This document shows positions 21,815 through 30,684 of a stretch of DNA of 64,000 nt, piece by piece. Position 1 is the stretch's first letter. Each line of letters starts with the position of its first letter. Both the position numbers and the translations under genes were made by a program. The stretch is from Gp6-AA40 sp035649635 (GTDB taxonomy: Bacteria > Acidobacteriota > Vicinamibacteria > Vicinamibacterales > UBA2999): contig DASRJE010000187.1 of NCBI GenBank assembly GCA_035649635.1, positions 1 through 64,000 on the forward strand. The letters are read 5' to 3'. A model generated the notes under the pieces. The model saw only the letters and a list, made by a program, of their open reading frames with translations. It did not search any database and was not told the origin of the DNA.

Positions 21815-22075
21815 ATGGGTGATGCAGGTGAAGGACTCGTTGACGCGGAATCCCGCCTCGCCGAGCGGATGGAAGAGCGCGAGCAAGAACGACGCAATGC
21901 CAAGCAGGGTGCCAAGGGGCTCGATCCCGAGCGCGTACGACAGATAGAGTCACTGCGTCTGGCGCGCACCGAGATGCAGCGGCAGATGGAGAGCACGGCC
22001 CATCAGGCGCGCAAACAGCAGCTCTCCCAGGCGATCGTCGAAATCGACAAACGCCTGGCTACGCTCTCGAAATAG
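21815..22075 (+). CDS. Small coiled-coil protein, unknown function
   Basis: A protein of 86 residues, strongly charged and helical (AERMEEREQERRNAKQG, RLARTEMQRQMESTAHQA), with heptad-like spacing that suggests a coiled coil along most of its length. No signal peptide or membrane segment. The next gene (SagB-type) starts 15 bp after its TAG stop in the same reading frame, so the two are probably cotranscribed. Not a recognised family; it does not look like a ribosomal peptide precursor, since it lacks a Cys/Ser/Thr-rich core. Confidence 0.55.
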   Translation: MGDAGEGLVDAESRLAERMEEREQERRNAKQGAKGLDPERVRQIESLRLARTEMQRQMESTAHQARKQQLSQAIVEIDKRLATLSK

Positions 22076-22090
22076 GGGTTTCCTGCGCCG

Positions 22091-23704
22091 TTGGTCTCAC
22101 TCGACTACCACGAGACCACCAAGCACTATTTCGGCCGATTCGCGCGGTCGCGTGGATACCTGGATTGGGCGACGCAGCCCGATCCATTCCGCCGCTACCC
22201 CGGCGCGCGGCTGATCCCGCTCCCTCATAAAGAGGGAGATCCGAGCGATAGGGGAGGTGACCGTGGCGTTGCGGTGCCGCTCCACCGCGACGCAATTGCG
22301 TGGTTCCTGCGCTACGCGATGGGCCTGTCCGCGTGGAAAGCCTATCGGGAGACCCGCTGGGCGCTGCGCGTCAACCCATCGAGCGGCAACCTCCATCCTA
22401 CCGAGGCTTATCTAATCCACGACGGCCGCATCTCCCATTACGCGCCAGGGGAGCACGCGCTCGAGGAACGCGCCGTTCTTTCCCGTGAAATATGGGAGGC
22501 GTTTCTTCAAGGCAGCCAGGGCTTCCTCGTCGCGCTCACCTCGATTCAATGGCGGGAAGCATGGAAGTATGGGGAGCGCGCGTTTCGGTATTGTCAACAC
22601 GATGTTGGCCATGCCATCGCCGCGCTTCGTGTGTCGGCATCACTCTTTGGTTGGACCCTCAGGCTGCTGCCACAGTGGTCGGACGCGCAACTGGCAACCC
22701 TCCTCGGTGTGGACAGAGAGGAAGATCGAGGCGATTCCGAACCAGAACATCCGGAATGCCTGGCGTTGGTTGCGCCATCCGTTTCGTGGGCAACGGGAGA
22801 TCCGGCTTCACTGGTCGATGCCGCCCGCCGCGCCACATGGCACGGGCGTGCAAACGTACTGAGTCGTGATCACGATGAGTGGCCCATCATCGAGCAGGTC
22901 ACGCAGGCGACGCGCTATTTGGGGCAACTTCCAAGTTCTCGCTCCCAATCTCCAACTTCTCCGCCTTCGCGCACTGATGACACGAACGCTTCCGCCGACG
23001 CCAAAGCTTCGGCGAGACAAGCGGAGGCAGGCCCGACTCCCAATGTCCAAGCGTTGTACCCGCGCGCGCTGATCCTTCAACGGCGAAGCGCATTGGCTTT
23101 CGACGGCCGATCCGCGCTTCCGCGCGAAGTCTTCGTCGCTATGCTTGCGAAGCTCGGTCCCTCGTCGCCTCCGTTCGACGCGCTCGACTGGCCCCCTCAT
23201 GTGCATCTCGCCATCTTCGTTCATCGCGTCCACGGTCTCGTTCCCGGCGTGTATGCCTACTTCCGCCACCCCTCCATCGTCGACACGTGGCGATCGGCGA
23301 TGCGGCCCGAGTTCTTGTGGGAACAGGCGAGCGACCACCTGTTCCTGCTGCTGCCGACCGATGTGACATGGGCCGCCAATCGCATCTCATGTGATCAGGA
23401 GATCGCGAGCGAAGGATTCTTCAGCCTGGGCATGATTGCCCGGCTCGAGGCACTGCGCGAACGCGGCGAGTGGTTTTACCGGCGTCTTTTCTGGGAGTGC
23501 GGCGCGATCGGGCAGGTTCTGTATCTCGAAGCCGAGGCGGCAGGGGCTCGTGGCACCGGAATCGGATGCTTTTACGATGATGCCGTGCATGAACTTCTGG
23601 GCCTGACCGGTCATGAATGGCAAAGCCTGTATCACTTCTCTATGGGCATGCCGGTCGATGATGCGCGGCTGACGACCGAGCCTGGCTACGCCTGGGAAGG
23701 CTAG
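22091..23704 (+). CDS. SagB/ThcOx-type flavin oxidoreductase, orphan
   Basis: A protein of 537 residues from a weak TTG start; no better in-frame start is seen. The segment RVNPSSGNLHPTEAYLI is the signature of SagB-type FMN dehydrogenases. A second nitroreductase-like half starts near RSALAFDGRSALPREVF and ends with EGFFSLGMIARLEAL and GTGIGCFYDDAVHELLGL, so the chain holds two such domains. SagB proteins oxidise azolines in peptide natural products, but no cyclodehydratase (SagC/D) or precursor gene is adjacent. Two stretches are repeat-derived: about residues 39-58 and 279-319. Confidence 0.8.
   Translation: MVSLDYHETTKHYFGRFARSRGYLDWATQPDPFRRYPGARLIPLPHKEGDPSDRGGDRGVAVPLHRDAIAWFLRYAMGLSAWKAYRETRWALRVNPSSGNLHPTEAYLIHDGRISHYAPGEHALEERAVLSREIWEAFLQGSQGFLVALTSIQWREAWKYGERAFRYCQHDVGHAIAALRVSASLFGWTLRLLPQWSDAQLATLLGVDREEDRGDSEPEHPECLALVAPSVSWATGDPASLVDAARRATWHGRANVLSRDHDEWPIIEQVTQATRYLGQLPSSRSQSPTSPPSRTDDTNASADAKASARQAEAGPTPNVQALYPRALILQRRSALAFDGRSALPREVFVAMLAKLGPSSPPFDALDWPPHVHLAIFVHRVHGLVPGVYAYFRHPSIVDTWRSAMRPEFLWEQASDHLFLLLPTDVTWAANRISCDQEIASEGFFSLGMIARLEALRERGEWFYRRLFWECGAIGQVLYLEAEAAGARGTGIGCFYDDAVHELLGLTGHEWQSLYHFSMGMPVDDARLTTEPGYAWEG
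22205..22266. repeat. Probable repeat-derived in-frame insert in the sagB-like gene
   Basis: CTCCCTCATAAAGAGGGAG forms a short hairpin and is followed by GATAGGGGAGGTGACC. The encoded LPHKEGDPSDRGGDRG is hydrophilic and unlike the flanking SagB sequence. The repeat origin is inferred; no second copy is in the window. Confidence 0.35.
22925..23049. repeat. Composite heptamer/MITE-like element inside the sagB-like gene
   Basis: Left heptads CAACTTC, CAAGTTC, TCGCTCC, CAATCTC, CAACTTC (22925-22959), then a GC-rich core with CTCCGCCTTCGCGC and CTTCGGCGAGACAAGCGGAG, then CTCCCAATGTC. The same order (heptads, CTCCGCCTTCGCGC, CTTCGGCGAGAC, GCGGAGGC, heptads) is found between nuoL and nuoM at 34.6 kb. 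The frame stays open, encoding a Ser/Ala/Pro-rich linker of about 41 residues between the two SagB halves. Confidence 0.75.
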
Positions 23705-23716
23705 CATTCGAGTCGG

Positions 23717-25780
23717 TCACGGCGCCTTGCGAACGCGAATCAGGATGTCCCGGCTCACGGTGGGGCGGGCTCCAATGCTTGAACGCGCCTCGACGTGGAT
23801 GATGTAGCTGCCGCCGTTGACATCGGTCAGCGGCAACGTTGCTGCGAAGCCATACCCGCCAGATTTTCCGAGCAGCTCCTTTGACGAGCGTCCTTCCGTC
23901 CTCCGGATGATCGCGCGACCGTCTTCGGCTCGCAACTCTGCTGTGAGGTCGACGGTATGAGGTGTGTCGGTTCGCGAACTCTCATACACCTCTGTATACA
24001 GATTGAGGGTGTCGCCTGAGGTGAAGTCGCGGGTCGAGGTGACAGGGCCGGGCAGCATGTCGGCGAGCGGGTTCTGGGCGACGATGGTCAGACCCTCTGA
24101 ACTCGCGCCCGATGTCAGAGACACGCCGCTCATGGTCAGCGCATCTTTCCCGAAGTCGGGCACGGCCAAGTCGTAGATCACGCTTCCGGACTGACTGGAT
24201 CGGTTACTGGCCGCGACTCGTATTTGATAGCGCCCCGGGGCCAGGCGCGTCCCGGTCAGAACCCGTAGGCCGCGGCGCACCGCACGTGCATACGTATCGG
24301 GCTTGAGTGAGAGCTTCGACGTGAACGTCTGGCCTGGAAAGATCTTGCTGCGCGTGTCGATGGACGAGAAGCTCACTTCGAGCGCGCCGACGTAGACCTC
24401 ACCTTGCGTCTCGAGATTCAGTTTCGCCGCATCGATTTCAACGGAAATGGCCACGGTCGCCTCGCGCCCGTCTCCCTTGTACGGCGCGGCGAATACACGC
24501 AGCGGCAGCCCGCTCACAGCAAGAGGGCTTCGCAGGGCTGCCGCCAGGCTTGCGCTCATGTTGGCTGGCACCGGCTGTGGCTGCCCCGGTCGCTCGTTGC
24601 GGAGGGGCGCCACGTACCCGTCGCGCCCGCGCACCTGGACGCCCGACCGCTTCACGCGCACTTGAAGACGCCGATATCGTCCGTCCCGCCGTTCGTTGGT
24701 AGACGAGAAGCCCAGCACGTAGTACGAGCTGTTTTCGCGGACGATCCGATCCCACGCCGACTCGAAGCTGTTCGTATTGACCACGGCAAAGCCGCCGGTC
24801 GCTTGCGCCAGCGCACGCAAGCTCTGTCGAGCCTCCATGCCGGTGATCGACGTCGTCAGCCGCTCACCTGGGTCGGCCGACACACCGGTCTCGCTTTCGC
24901 CGAGCCCTCCCTCGGCCGTCAGCCCGCGGGGGTCGACAGGATAGATGGCGACGTTGTTCTTCGTGGCCGCCGTGACGGCCTTGTGCAGGTCCTCGTCCTG
25001 GATCGAGAGGACGCCTCCGCGGTAGTCGATGACCCTGAAGACGTCAATCGGGTAACCCTCGCTGAACAGGAGCAGCGCTTTTCGACGCCCATGGACTCCC
25101 GCCATGAATTCAACGATGCTCCGGAAGCTTGCCATCGATCGCCGGAGCGCGAAGGTTGCCTCCATGTTGGGCGCAGGCGGCCCGGGAGACGGAGGAGGCG
25201 CAATCCCGCCCGCGGCCGCGTTGGGTGGCGGTGTCACGGCGGGGCGGTCGGGGAATCCGCCCGTGAATGTATCGACTGCCTGCAACAGCAGGCGCGTGCT
25301 GCCGGTGAAGTCCTGCGTGTTGGCGGTATTGGTTCGCCCCAGAAACACGATCGCCGCGATGTCATTCGCCGCGAAGTAGCGCTCGAAGAATCGATGAAGG
25401 AACCGGCGCGTCCGCAGCGCCTGCTCTCCGCTGACCTCGTCGAGCGCGATGACGTAAACGCGTCCCTCGTCGCGGTCGTTAGTCTGCACATCGGGCTCGA
25501 TCGGCGCAGCCGATCCCAGGGGCCGATCGGATCGTTCGATGGGGATGTTCACCAGTGCGAACGACGTAATGGTTTGCGGTTTGCCGTCTTCGAAGACCTC
25601 GAAGTCATCGACCGTCAGGTCGGTGATGGGCGTTCCTTGGGCGTCGGTGACAAACGCGTCGAACTCGACAGCGTCGACCTGCACACGAAAGGTCGGTTCG
25701 GATCGCTGCGGCGCCTGGCCGTGGATCACGGTCGTCGCCGAAGCGATCAGTAGAACAACGGAGACCGCGCGGAAGGTCAT
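23717..25780 (-). CDS. VWFA-related acidobacterial domain protein, secreted
   Basis: A protein of 687 residues with a signal peptide (VSVVLLIASATTVIHGQ). The N-terminal FRVQVDAVEFDAFVTDAQG and DLTVDDFEVFEDGKPQTI are hallmarks of the VWFA-related acidobacterial family, which pairs a beta-sandwich with a von Willebrand A-like domain. The usual metal-site DxSGS reads ALDEVSGEQ, so the MIDAS motif looks degenerate. The C-terminal half (after about 420) resembles the second, beta-rich domain of longer family members. Extracytoplasmic binding role suspected; partner unknown. It stands divergently to the nuo operon. Confidence 0.82.
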   Translation of the reverse strand: MTFRAVSVVLLIASATTVIHGQAPQRSEPTFRVQVDAVEFDAFVTDAQGTPITDLTVDDFEVFEDGKPQTITSFALVNIPIERSDRPLGSAAPIEPDVQTNDRDEGRVYVIALDEVSGEQALRTRRFLHRFFERYFAANDIAAIVFLGRTNTANTQDFTGSTRLLLQAVDTFTGGFPDRPAVTPPPNAAAGGIAPPPSPGPPAPNMEATFALRRSMASFRSIVEFMAGVHGRRKALLLFSEGYPIDVFRVIDYRGGVLSIQDEDLHKAVTAATKNNVAIYPVDPRGLTAEGGLGESETGVSADPGERLTTSITGMEARQSLRALAQATGGFAVVNTNSFESAWDRIVRENSSYYVLGFSSTNERRDGRYRRLQVRVKRSGVQVRGRDGYVAPLRNERPGQPQPVPANMSASLAAALRSPLAVSGLPLRVFAAPYKGDGREATVAISVEIDAAKLNLETQGEVYVGALEVSFSSIDTRSKIFPGQTFTSKLSLKPDTYARAVRRGLRVLTGTRLAPGRYQIRVAASNRSSQSGSVIYDLAVPDFGKDALTMSGVSLTSGASSEGLTIVAQNPLADMLPGPVTSTRDFTSGDTLNLYTEVYESSRTDTPHTVDLTAELRAEDGRAIIRRTEGRSSKELLGKSGGYGFAATLPLTDVNGGSYIIHVEARSSIGARPTVSRDILIRVRKAP

Positions 25781-25863
25781 GCAAGAACCGAGGGCGGGCT
25801 GGCGCTCCGATTGTCATCGGAAGACACGCGCAGAGCAAGAGTTACACGACAAGGGTGCTGTAA

Positions 25864-25892
25864 TTGACCTTTGGGGATGGGTTCTATAGCAT
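25864..25892 (+). promoter_or_regulatory. Putative sigma-70 promoter of the nuo operon
   Basis: TTGACC (25864-25869) with either TAGCAT (25887-25892, 17-bp spacer) or TATAGC (25885-25890, 15-bp spacer). It would give a leader of about 115 bases ahead of nuoA. The 233-bp gap between the divergent VWA gene and nuoA holds no gene. Confidence 0.4.
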
Positions 25893-26013
25893 GAACAGGT
25901 TTGGGAAACTCTTCACAAGCGCGAGTGGCGCGCGCGACGAGTAACCCTCACCGCAACACGTCCTCGACTCTCAGAGGATGGACTGACAGATCTCTCCGAC
26001 GGTGAATTACTAG

Positions 26014-26412
26014 ATGGACGGCTGGCTTGGCGTAGTCATCATGATCGGCCTCGGGTTCGGGTTTGCGGGGACCATGATTGGCGCTTCGATGCTGCTTGGT
26101 CCGAAAAACCCGACGCCGGAGAAGCTTGCGCCCTACGAATGCGGGATGCCGGCCGTCGGCGACGCCCGCGAACGTCACTCGGTCAAGTTCTACCTGGTGG
26201 CGATGATTTTCCTGTTGTTCGACATCGAGATCGCTTTTCTCTACCCGTGGGCCGTGGCCCTGCGTAGCCTTGGGTGGGCAGGGTTCTTTCAGATCGTGAC
26301 GTTCTTCCTGGTCCTCCTCGTCGGCTACGTCTATGTCTGGCGGAAGGGCGTCCTCGACTGGGGGCCCGCCGCGCGCCGGCCGCGTGGCCAGAGCGATCAG
26401 AAAGCCGCGTGA
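26014..26412 (+). CDS. nuoA: NADH-quinone oxidoreductase subunit A
   Basis: A protein of 132 residues with three membrane helices. The conserved loop APYECGMPAVGDARERHSVKFYL and FDIEIAFLYPWAV are diagnostic for NuoA/ND3. It forms part of the membrane-arm junction of complex I next to the quinone channel. First gene of the operon; nuoB follows 2 bp later. The C-terminal tail (RRPRGQSDQKAA) is basic and probably cytoplasmic. Confidence 0.97.
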   Translation: MDGWLGVVIMIGLGFGFAGTMIGASMLLGPKNPTPEKLAPYECGMPAVGDARERHSVKFYLVAMIFLLFDIEIAFLYPWAVALRSLGWAGFFQIVTFFLVLLVGYVYVWRKGVLDWGPAARRPRGQSDQKAA

Positions 26413-26414
26413 CC

Positions 26415-26894
26415 ATGGCTGATACTCACGATCACGGTCTCGACCCTGACCTCCCCTTCCTGACGACGAAACTCGAGTGGCTGATTCAATGGGCCAGGCG
26501 TTCAGCGATCTGGCCGGCGCAGTTCGGGCTCGCCTGCTGCGCTATCGAAATGATGGCGATGGCCGCCAGTCGGTACGACGTCGCCCGATTTGGCGCGGAA
26601 GTCTTCCGCGGGTCGCCACGTCAGTCGGACCTGATGATCGTGGCGGGCCGGCTTTCACGGAAGATGGCGCCGGCGATGCGGCGGGTGTACGACCAGATGC
26701 CCGATCCGAAGTGGGTCATCTCGATGGGCGCGTGTGCGTCAGTCGGCGGCGTCTTTGACAACTACGCGATCGTGCAGGGTGTGGACCAGGTCGTGCCGGT
26801 GGATGTCTTCGTCCCCGGATGTCCGCCGCGACCCGAGGCGCTCATCTACGGCCTTGTGCAACTGCAGCAGAAGATCAATCGATCACGAGCGTAA
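26415..26894 (+). CDS. nuoB: NADH-quinone oxidoreductase subunit B
   Basis: A protein of 159 residues from ATG 26415. The N2 [4Fe-4S] ligands are Cys41 and Cys42 (GLACCAIEMM), Cys107 (MGACASVGG) and Cys136 (PGCPPRPE), all intact. It passes electrons from the peripheral arm to quinone. Placed between nuoA and nuoC in the usual order. Confidence 0.97.
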   Translation: MADTHDHGLDPDLPFLTTKLEWLIQWARRSAIWPAQFGLACCAIEMMAMAASRYDVARFGAEVFRGSPRQSDLMIVAGRLSRKMAPAMRRVYDQMPDPKWVISMGACASVGGVFDNYAIVQGVDQVVPVDVFVPGCPPRPEALIYGLVQLQQKINRSRA

Positions 26895-26904
26895 AGGTCT
26901 GTAC

Positions 26905-27450
26905 TTGGAAGCCGCCGCCATCATCGACATCCTGCAGCCGCTTGTACCCGGTGCTGTCTTCGAGCCGGGGAAGAGCGTTGATTTCGCGACCATCTACGTT
27001 CCGGCCGATCGGTTGATTGAAACGTCTCGGGCGTTGCGCGATGCGCCGGCACTCGAATTCAAGGTCCTGGCTGAAGTCACGGCGGCGGACTATTTGCCTC
27101 GCGAGCCGCGTTATGAAGTCGTCTACCACCTGCTTTCGGTGTCGAAGAGGATGCGTCTGCGATTGAAGGTGCGGGTGCCGAGCGAGGGATCGTTGCCGAC
27201 CGTGCAGGGCGTCTGGCGTGGTGCCGGCTGGCCCGAGCGGGAGGTCTGGGACATGTTCGGCATCGTGTTCGACGATCATGCCGATTTGCGACGACTGTTG
27301 ATGCCGGAGGACTGGGAAGGACATCCGGCGCGGAAGGACTACCCGGTGCAGATTCGCAAGGCCGCGCAGACCTACGAACCGCTTGAAGTCAGCGAGGAAG
27401 AATTCAGGGCGAACATCGAGCGCGATCGGGTGAAAAGACACCGGGTGTGA
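26905..27450 (+). CDS. nuoC: NADH-quinone oxidoreductase subunit C
   Basis: A protein of 181 residues. The start is TTG 26905, preceded by AAAGG at 26893-26897; the frame is open further upstream but only as a shadow of nuoB. YEVVYHLLSVSKRMRLRLKV and WPEREVWDMFGIVFDDHADLRRLL are the NuoC/30-kDa signature. The stop codon lies inside the left arm of a 19-bp hairpin. NuoC and NuoD are separate here, not fused as in E. coli. Confidence 0.95.
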   Translation: MEAAAIIDILQPLVPGAVFEPGKSVDFATIYVPADRLIETSRALRDAPALEFKVLAEVTAADYLPREPRYEVVYHLLSVSKRMRLRLKVRVPSEGSLPTVQGVWRGAGWPEREVWDMFGIVFDDHADLRRLLMPEDWEGHPARKDYPVQIRKAAQTYEPLEVSEEEFRANIERDRVKRHRV

Positions 27451-27486
27451 TTTCCGGACCGACACCGGGAAATCACACCCGGTGTC
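27437..27486. repeat. Perfect 19-bp hairpin overlapping the nuoC stop
   Basis: GACACCGGGTGTGATTTCC (27437-27455) and its exact reverse complement (27468-27486), separated by 12 bp. It covers the last four codons and stop of nuoC and ends 10 bp before nuoD. There is no T-run, so it is more likely a processing, stability or attenuation structure, or a dispersed repeat, than a terminator. Confidence 0.85.
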
Positions 27487-27496
27487 CTAGAGAGAG

Positions 27497-28678
27497 ATGC
27501 CAGAGATCAGAACAGAGACGATGACCGTGAACATGGGGCCGCAGCACCCCAGCACGCACGGCGTGCTGAGGCTGGTGCTGGAGCTCGATGGCGAGGTCAT
27601 TCAGTCCGTCATGCCGACGATCGGCTACCTGCACACCGGGATTGAGAAGACCGCTGAGCAGAAGAAGTGGCAGCAGGTGATCCCGCTCGTCGAGCGCATG
27701 GACTACCTGGCCGCGCAGTCGAACAGCCTGGCGTATGCGCTCAGCGTGGAGAAGCTGCTCGGTCTCGAGATGCCGCAGCGCGTGAACGACATCCGCGTGC
27801 TCATCGCGGAGCTGCAGCGGCTGGCCAGCCATCTCATCTGGCTCGGGACGCACGCCATGGAAATCGGCGCGGTGTCGATGCTCTTCTACGCGATTCGCGA
27901 ACGCGAGCTGCTGCTCAACATCAACGAGCTCATCGCCGGGTTCCGCTTCTTCCCGAGCTATATCCGCATCGGCGGCTTGCGCGAGGATCTACCGCGCGGC
28001 TTCCATGAAACCGTCAACGAGTTCCTCGATCGCTTCCCGACGAAGATGGACGAGTTCGAGCGACTGTTGACGAAGAACGACATCTTCCGCCGGCGGACCG
28101 AAGGCGTCGGCGTGATCTCGCTCGACAACGCGTATCAGTGGGGGCTGGTTGGTCCGATCGCGCGCGCCGCCGGATCGGACTACGACGTGCGCAAGTACTT
28201 CCCCTACTGCGGCTATGAGTCCTACAACTTCACGGTGCCGACGGCGACCGAGGGTGACGTTTACGCCAGGTACCGCGTTCGCATCGCGGAGATGCGTCAG
28301 AGCATCAACCTCTGTCGCCAGGCGATCGCCCGCATCTCGCCGACCGGCGTGTGGGCCTGTGACGACACGAGGGTGGTGCCGCCGCCGAAGGACAAGGTCT
28401 ACACCGAGATGGAGGCGCTGATTCAGCACTTCCTCATTTACTCGCAGGGCTTCACGGTCCCGGCGGGTGACGCCTACGTGCCGATTGAAGGGCCGCGCGG
28501 CGAGCACGGCTGCTACATCGTGTCCGACGGCAGCAATCGACCGTGGCGCGTGAAGATGCGGGCGCCGTCGTTCATGGCGATTCAGGCGATTCCGTTCATC
28601 GTTCAAAATGGACTGATTGCGGATCTGGTCGCCGTCATTGGCAGCACTGACGTCGTCATGGGAGATTGCGACCGGTGA
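27497..28678 (+). CDS. nuoD: NADH-quinone oxidoreductase subunit D
   Basis: A protein of 393 residues of the 49-kDa family. NMGPQHPSTHGVLRLVLELDG, GYLHTGIEKTAE, RMDYLAAQSN and the final VIGSTDVVMGDCDR are conserved hallmarks, with quinone-pocket His and Tyr residues present. An AGAGAG ribosome site lies just downstream of the hairpin. Its stop overlaps the nuoE GTG start (GTGA, 28675-28678). Confidence 0.97.
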   Translation: MPEIRTETMTVNMGPQHPSTHGVLRLVLELDGEVIQSVMPTIGYLHTGIEKTAEQKKWQQVIPLVERMDYLAAQSNSLAYALSVEKLLGLEMPQRVNDIRVLIAELQRLASHLIWLGTHAMEIGAVSMLFYAIRERELLLNINELIAGFRFFPSYIRIGGLREDLPRGFHETVNEFLDRFPTKMDEFERLLTKNDIFRRRTEGVGVISLDNAYQWGLVGPIARAAGSDYDVRKYFPYCGYESYNFTVPTATEGDVYARYRVRIAEMRQSINLCRQAIARISPTGVWACDDTRVVPPPKDKVYTEMEALIQHFLIYSQGFTVPAGDAYVPIEGPRGEHGCYIVSDGSNRPWRVKMRAPSFMAIQAIPFIVQNGLIADLVAVIGSTDVVMGDCDR

Positions 28679-29280
28679 GCTTTCATCCTCAGATGGACTA
28701 CGCGCCAGCCCGATTCCACCGATCGGAGCGGAAACTGGCGGAGGCGGGTGAGCCCTTCAGCTATTCCGCCGAGAATCAGGCGAAATTCAACGAGAACGTG
28801 ACGCGCTATCCGGCCGATCAGCGGAAGTCGGCCATTCTGTTCGCGCTTTACCTCGTGCAGCAGCAACAGGGCTACATCACCGGTGCTTCGATGCGATTTG
28901 TCGCAACACAGATCGGCTGTACCGCGGCGGAGGTCGAGGACGTCGTGTCGTACTACACGATGTTCTACACGAAGCCGGTCGGGAAGTACGTGCTGAACGT
29001 GTGCCGAACGCTGTCCTGCGCGCTGCTGGGCGCCGAGCGGGTCACCGAGGAACTGTGCGGCAAGCTGGGGATTCATCCGGGTGAGACCACTGGCGATGGT
29101 GAGTTCACGGTGATCGAGGTCGAGTGTCTCGGTGCCTGCGATCGCGCGCCGGTCGTGATGGTGAACGACGATTGGCACGAGCGCCTGGCGCCGGAGCAGG
29201 CGGCGGCGTTCGTGGATGACATTCGCCAGCAAGGTAGGGCAGCCTTCACTGGCTGTCATCTACACGTGGAAAAGAAATAA
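28675..29280 (+). CDS. nuoE: NADH-quinone oxidoreductase subunit E
   Basis: A protein of 201 residues from GTG 28675, coupled to nuoD; GGAG at 28661-28664 serves as ribosome site. The [2Fe-2S] N1a cluster ligands are CRTLSC and CLGAC. The 24-kDa thioredoxin-like domain occupies residues 40-190, with a short N-terminal extension. It belongs to the NADH-input module together with NuoF and NuoG; nuoG is missing from this operon. Confidence 0.95.
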   Translation: MSFHPQMDYAPARFHRSERKLAEAGEPFSYSAENQAKFNENVTRYPADQRKSAILFALYLVQQQQGYITGASMRFVATQIGCTAAEVEDVVSYYTMFYTKPVGKYVLNVCRTLSCALLGAERVTEELCGKLGIHPGETTGDGEFTVIEVECLGACDRAPVVMVNDDWHERLAPEQAAAFVDDIRQQGRAAFTGCHLHVEKK

Positions 29281-29284
29281 GGCG

Positions 29285-29367
29285 CGGGGGCGGAAGCCCC
29301 CGGTCTACGAATGCAGGGTTGGCGATTCGAAATGGGCAGCGTAGAGCGCAGGCTTTAGCCTGCGCGT
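29285..29367. repeat. Two REP-like hairpins in the nuoE-nuoF gap
   Basis: GGGGGCGGAAGCCCCCGG followed by CTAC (29285-29308), and GTAGAGCGCAGGCTTTAGCC and following bases (29341-29367), matching the GTAGAGCGCAGGCTnnAGCCTGCGC elements near 13.4 kb and 53.6 kb. They fill the 93-bp gap, leaving only about 6 bp before the nuoF ATG and no visible ribosome site. Confidence 0.8.
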
Positions 29368-29373
29368 AACACC

Positions 29374-30684
29374 ATGGCGTTTGAACCAGTACTGACTAAT
29401 CACGTCCGCGAGCCGAACTCGTTCACGCTCGACTTCTATGTGAAGAACGCGCGTGGATACGAGGGGTTGCGCAAGGCGCTCACGCTCAAGCCCAACGACA
29501 TCATCGAGCAGGTGAAGGCGTCGGGACTTCGTGGTCGTGGTGGCGCCGGCTTCCCGACCGGGCTTAAGTGGCAGTTCGTCCTCAAGGACACGCCGAAGCC
29601 GAAGTACATCGCCTGCAACGCCGACGAAAGCGAACCCGGCACGTTCAAGGACCACGTGCTGATGGAGCGCAACCCGCACCTCCTGATTGAAGGGTGCATC
29701 ATCGGCTGCTACGCCATTGGCGCAAAGATCGCCTACATCTACATCCGCGGCGAGTTCTATCACGTGCAGGAGACGCTCGAGCGCGCGATCGAAGAGGCAT
29801 ATCGCGCGGGGTTCCTCGGAAAGAACATTCTGGGCAGCGGCTTCGACTGCGACGTCTACGTTCATCGTGGCGCCGGCGCGTACGAGGCCGGCGAAGAAAC
29901 CGCCCTCATCGAATCGCTCGAAGGAAAACGGGCGCAGCCGCGCATCAAGCCGCCGTTCCCCGCCGTCGCTGGTCTTTATCAATGCCCGACCGCGGTGAAC
30001 AACGTCGAGACGCTGTGTAACGTCCCGCTCATCGTCCTGAACGGTCCCGAGTGGTTTGCAGCCCTCGGACCCGAGAAGAACGGCGGACCGAAGTTGTATT
30101 GCATCAGCGGTCACGTGAAACGGCCCGGAGTCTACGAAGCGTCCATGCACACGACGCTGCGCGAGCTCATCTACGGGGAGCAATTTGCCCAGGGCATGCT
30201 CGACGGCCGCACGTTCAAGGCCATCATCCCTGGTGGATCGTCGGTGCCCATCCTGCTCGATAAGGATCTCGATACGCCCGCCAGCTTCGATCACATCCAG
30301 AAGGCGGGGTCGCTGCTGGGGTCCGCCGGGCTCATCGTGATGGACGACAGCGTCTGCATGGTGTGGCTGGCGATGAACCTGTTGCACTTCTATCGCCACG
30401 AGTCGTGCGGGAAGTGCACGCCGTGCCGCGAGGGCGCTGACTGGTTGTACAAGTTGCTGCAGCGTGTCGAGCGCGGAGAGGGTCGAATGAAAGACATCGA
30501 TCTGCTCTACGGCGTCGCCAGCAATATCGTCGGCAAGACGTTGTGCGCGTTTGGTGACGCCGCCGCCACGCCGGTGCTCACGACGTTGAACCTGTTCAAG
30601 CACGAGTTCGAGGCGCACGTGAAAGAGGGCCGCTGCACCCTGCCGGCGCCGTGGCGCGCAAAGCAGCCGGTGATGGCGCACTGA
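29374..30684 (+). CDS. nuoF: NADH-quinone oxidoreductase subunit F
   Basis: A protein of 436 residues, typical for NuoF. The NADH/FMN-binding motif GRGGAGFPTG is at about residues 54-63, with NADESEPGTFKD following. The N3 [4Fe-4S] site is SCGKCTPCREG (about 344-354) plus a later Cys in TLCAFGDAAATP. It oxidises NADH and passes electrons to FMN and N3. Normally the next carrier is NuoG, but the following gene is nuoH with a 1-bp TGATG overlap. No ribosome site is visible; the gap upstream is occupied by REP hairpins. Confidence 0.97.
   Translation: MAFEPVLTNHVREPNSFTLDFYVKNARGYEGLRKALTLKPNDIIEQVKASGLRGRGGAGFPTGLKWQFVLKDTPKPKYIACNADESEPGTFKDHVLMERNPHLLIEGCIIGCYAIGAKIAYIYIRGEFYHVQETLERAIEEAYRAGFLGKNILGSGFDCDVYVHRGAGAYEAGEETALIESLEGKRAQPRIKPPFPAVAGLYQCPTAVNNVETLCNVPLIVLNGPEWFAALGPEKNGGPKLYCISGHVKRPGVYEASMHTTLRELIYGEQFAQGMLDGRTFKAIIPGGSSVPILLDKDLDTPASFDHIQKAGSLLGSAGLIVMDDSVCMVWLAMNLLHFYRHESCGKCTPCREGADWLYKLLQRVERGEGRMKDIDLLYGVASNIVGKTLCAFGDAAATPVLTTLNLFKHEFEAHVKEGRCTLPAPWRAKQPVMAH

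Noticed and set aside
24404..25753. 449-codon plus-strand open frame opposite the VWA gene
   Set aside because: Arg/His-rich translation without motifs; the minus-strand product has a signal peptide and family signatures.
25891..25944. 17-codon ORF (MNRFGKLFTSASGARDE) upstream of nuoA
   Set aside because: It overlaps the likely -10 box, so it probably precedes or straddles the transcription start and is not translated.
29305..30681. 458-codon minus-strand open frame opposite nuoF
   Set aside because: nuoF is certain, and this frame has no recognisable domain.
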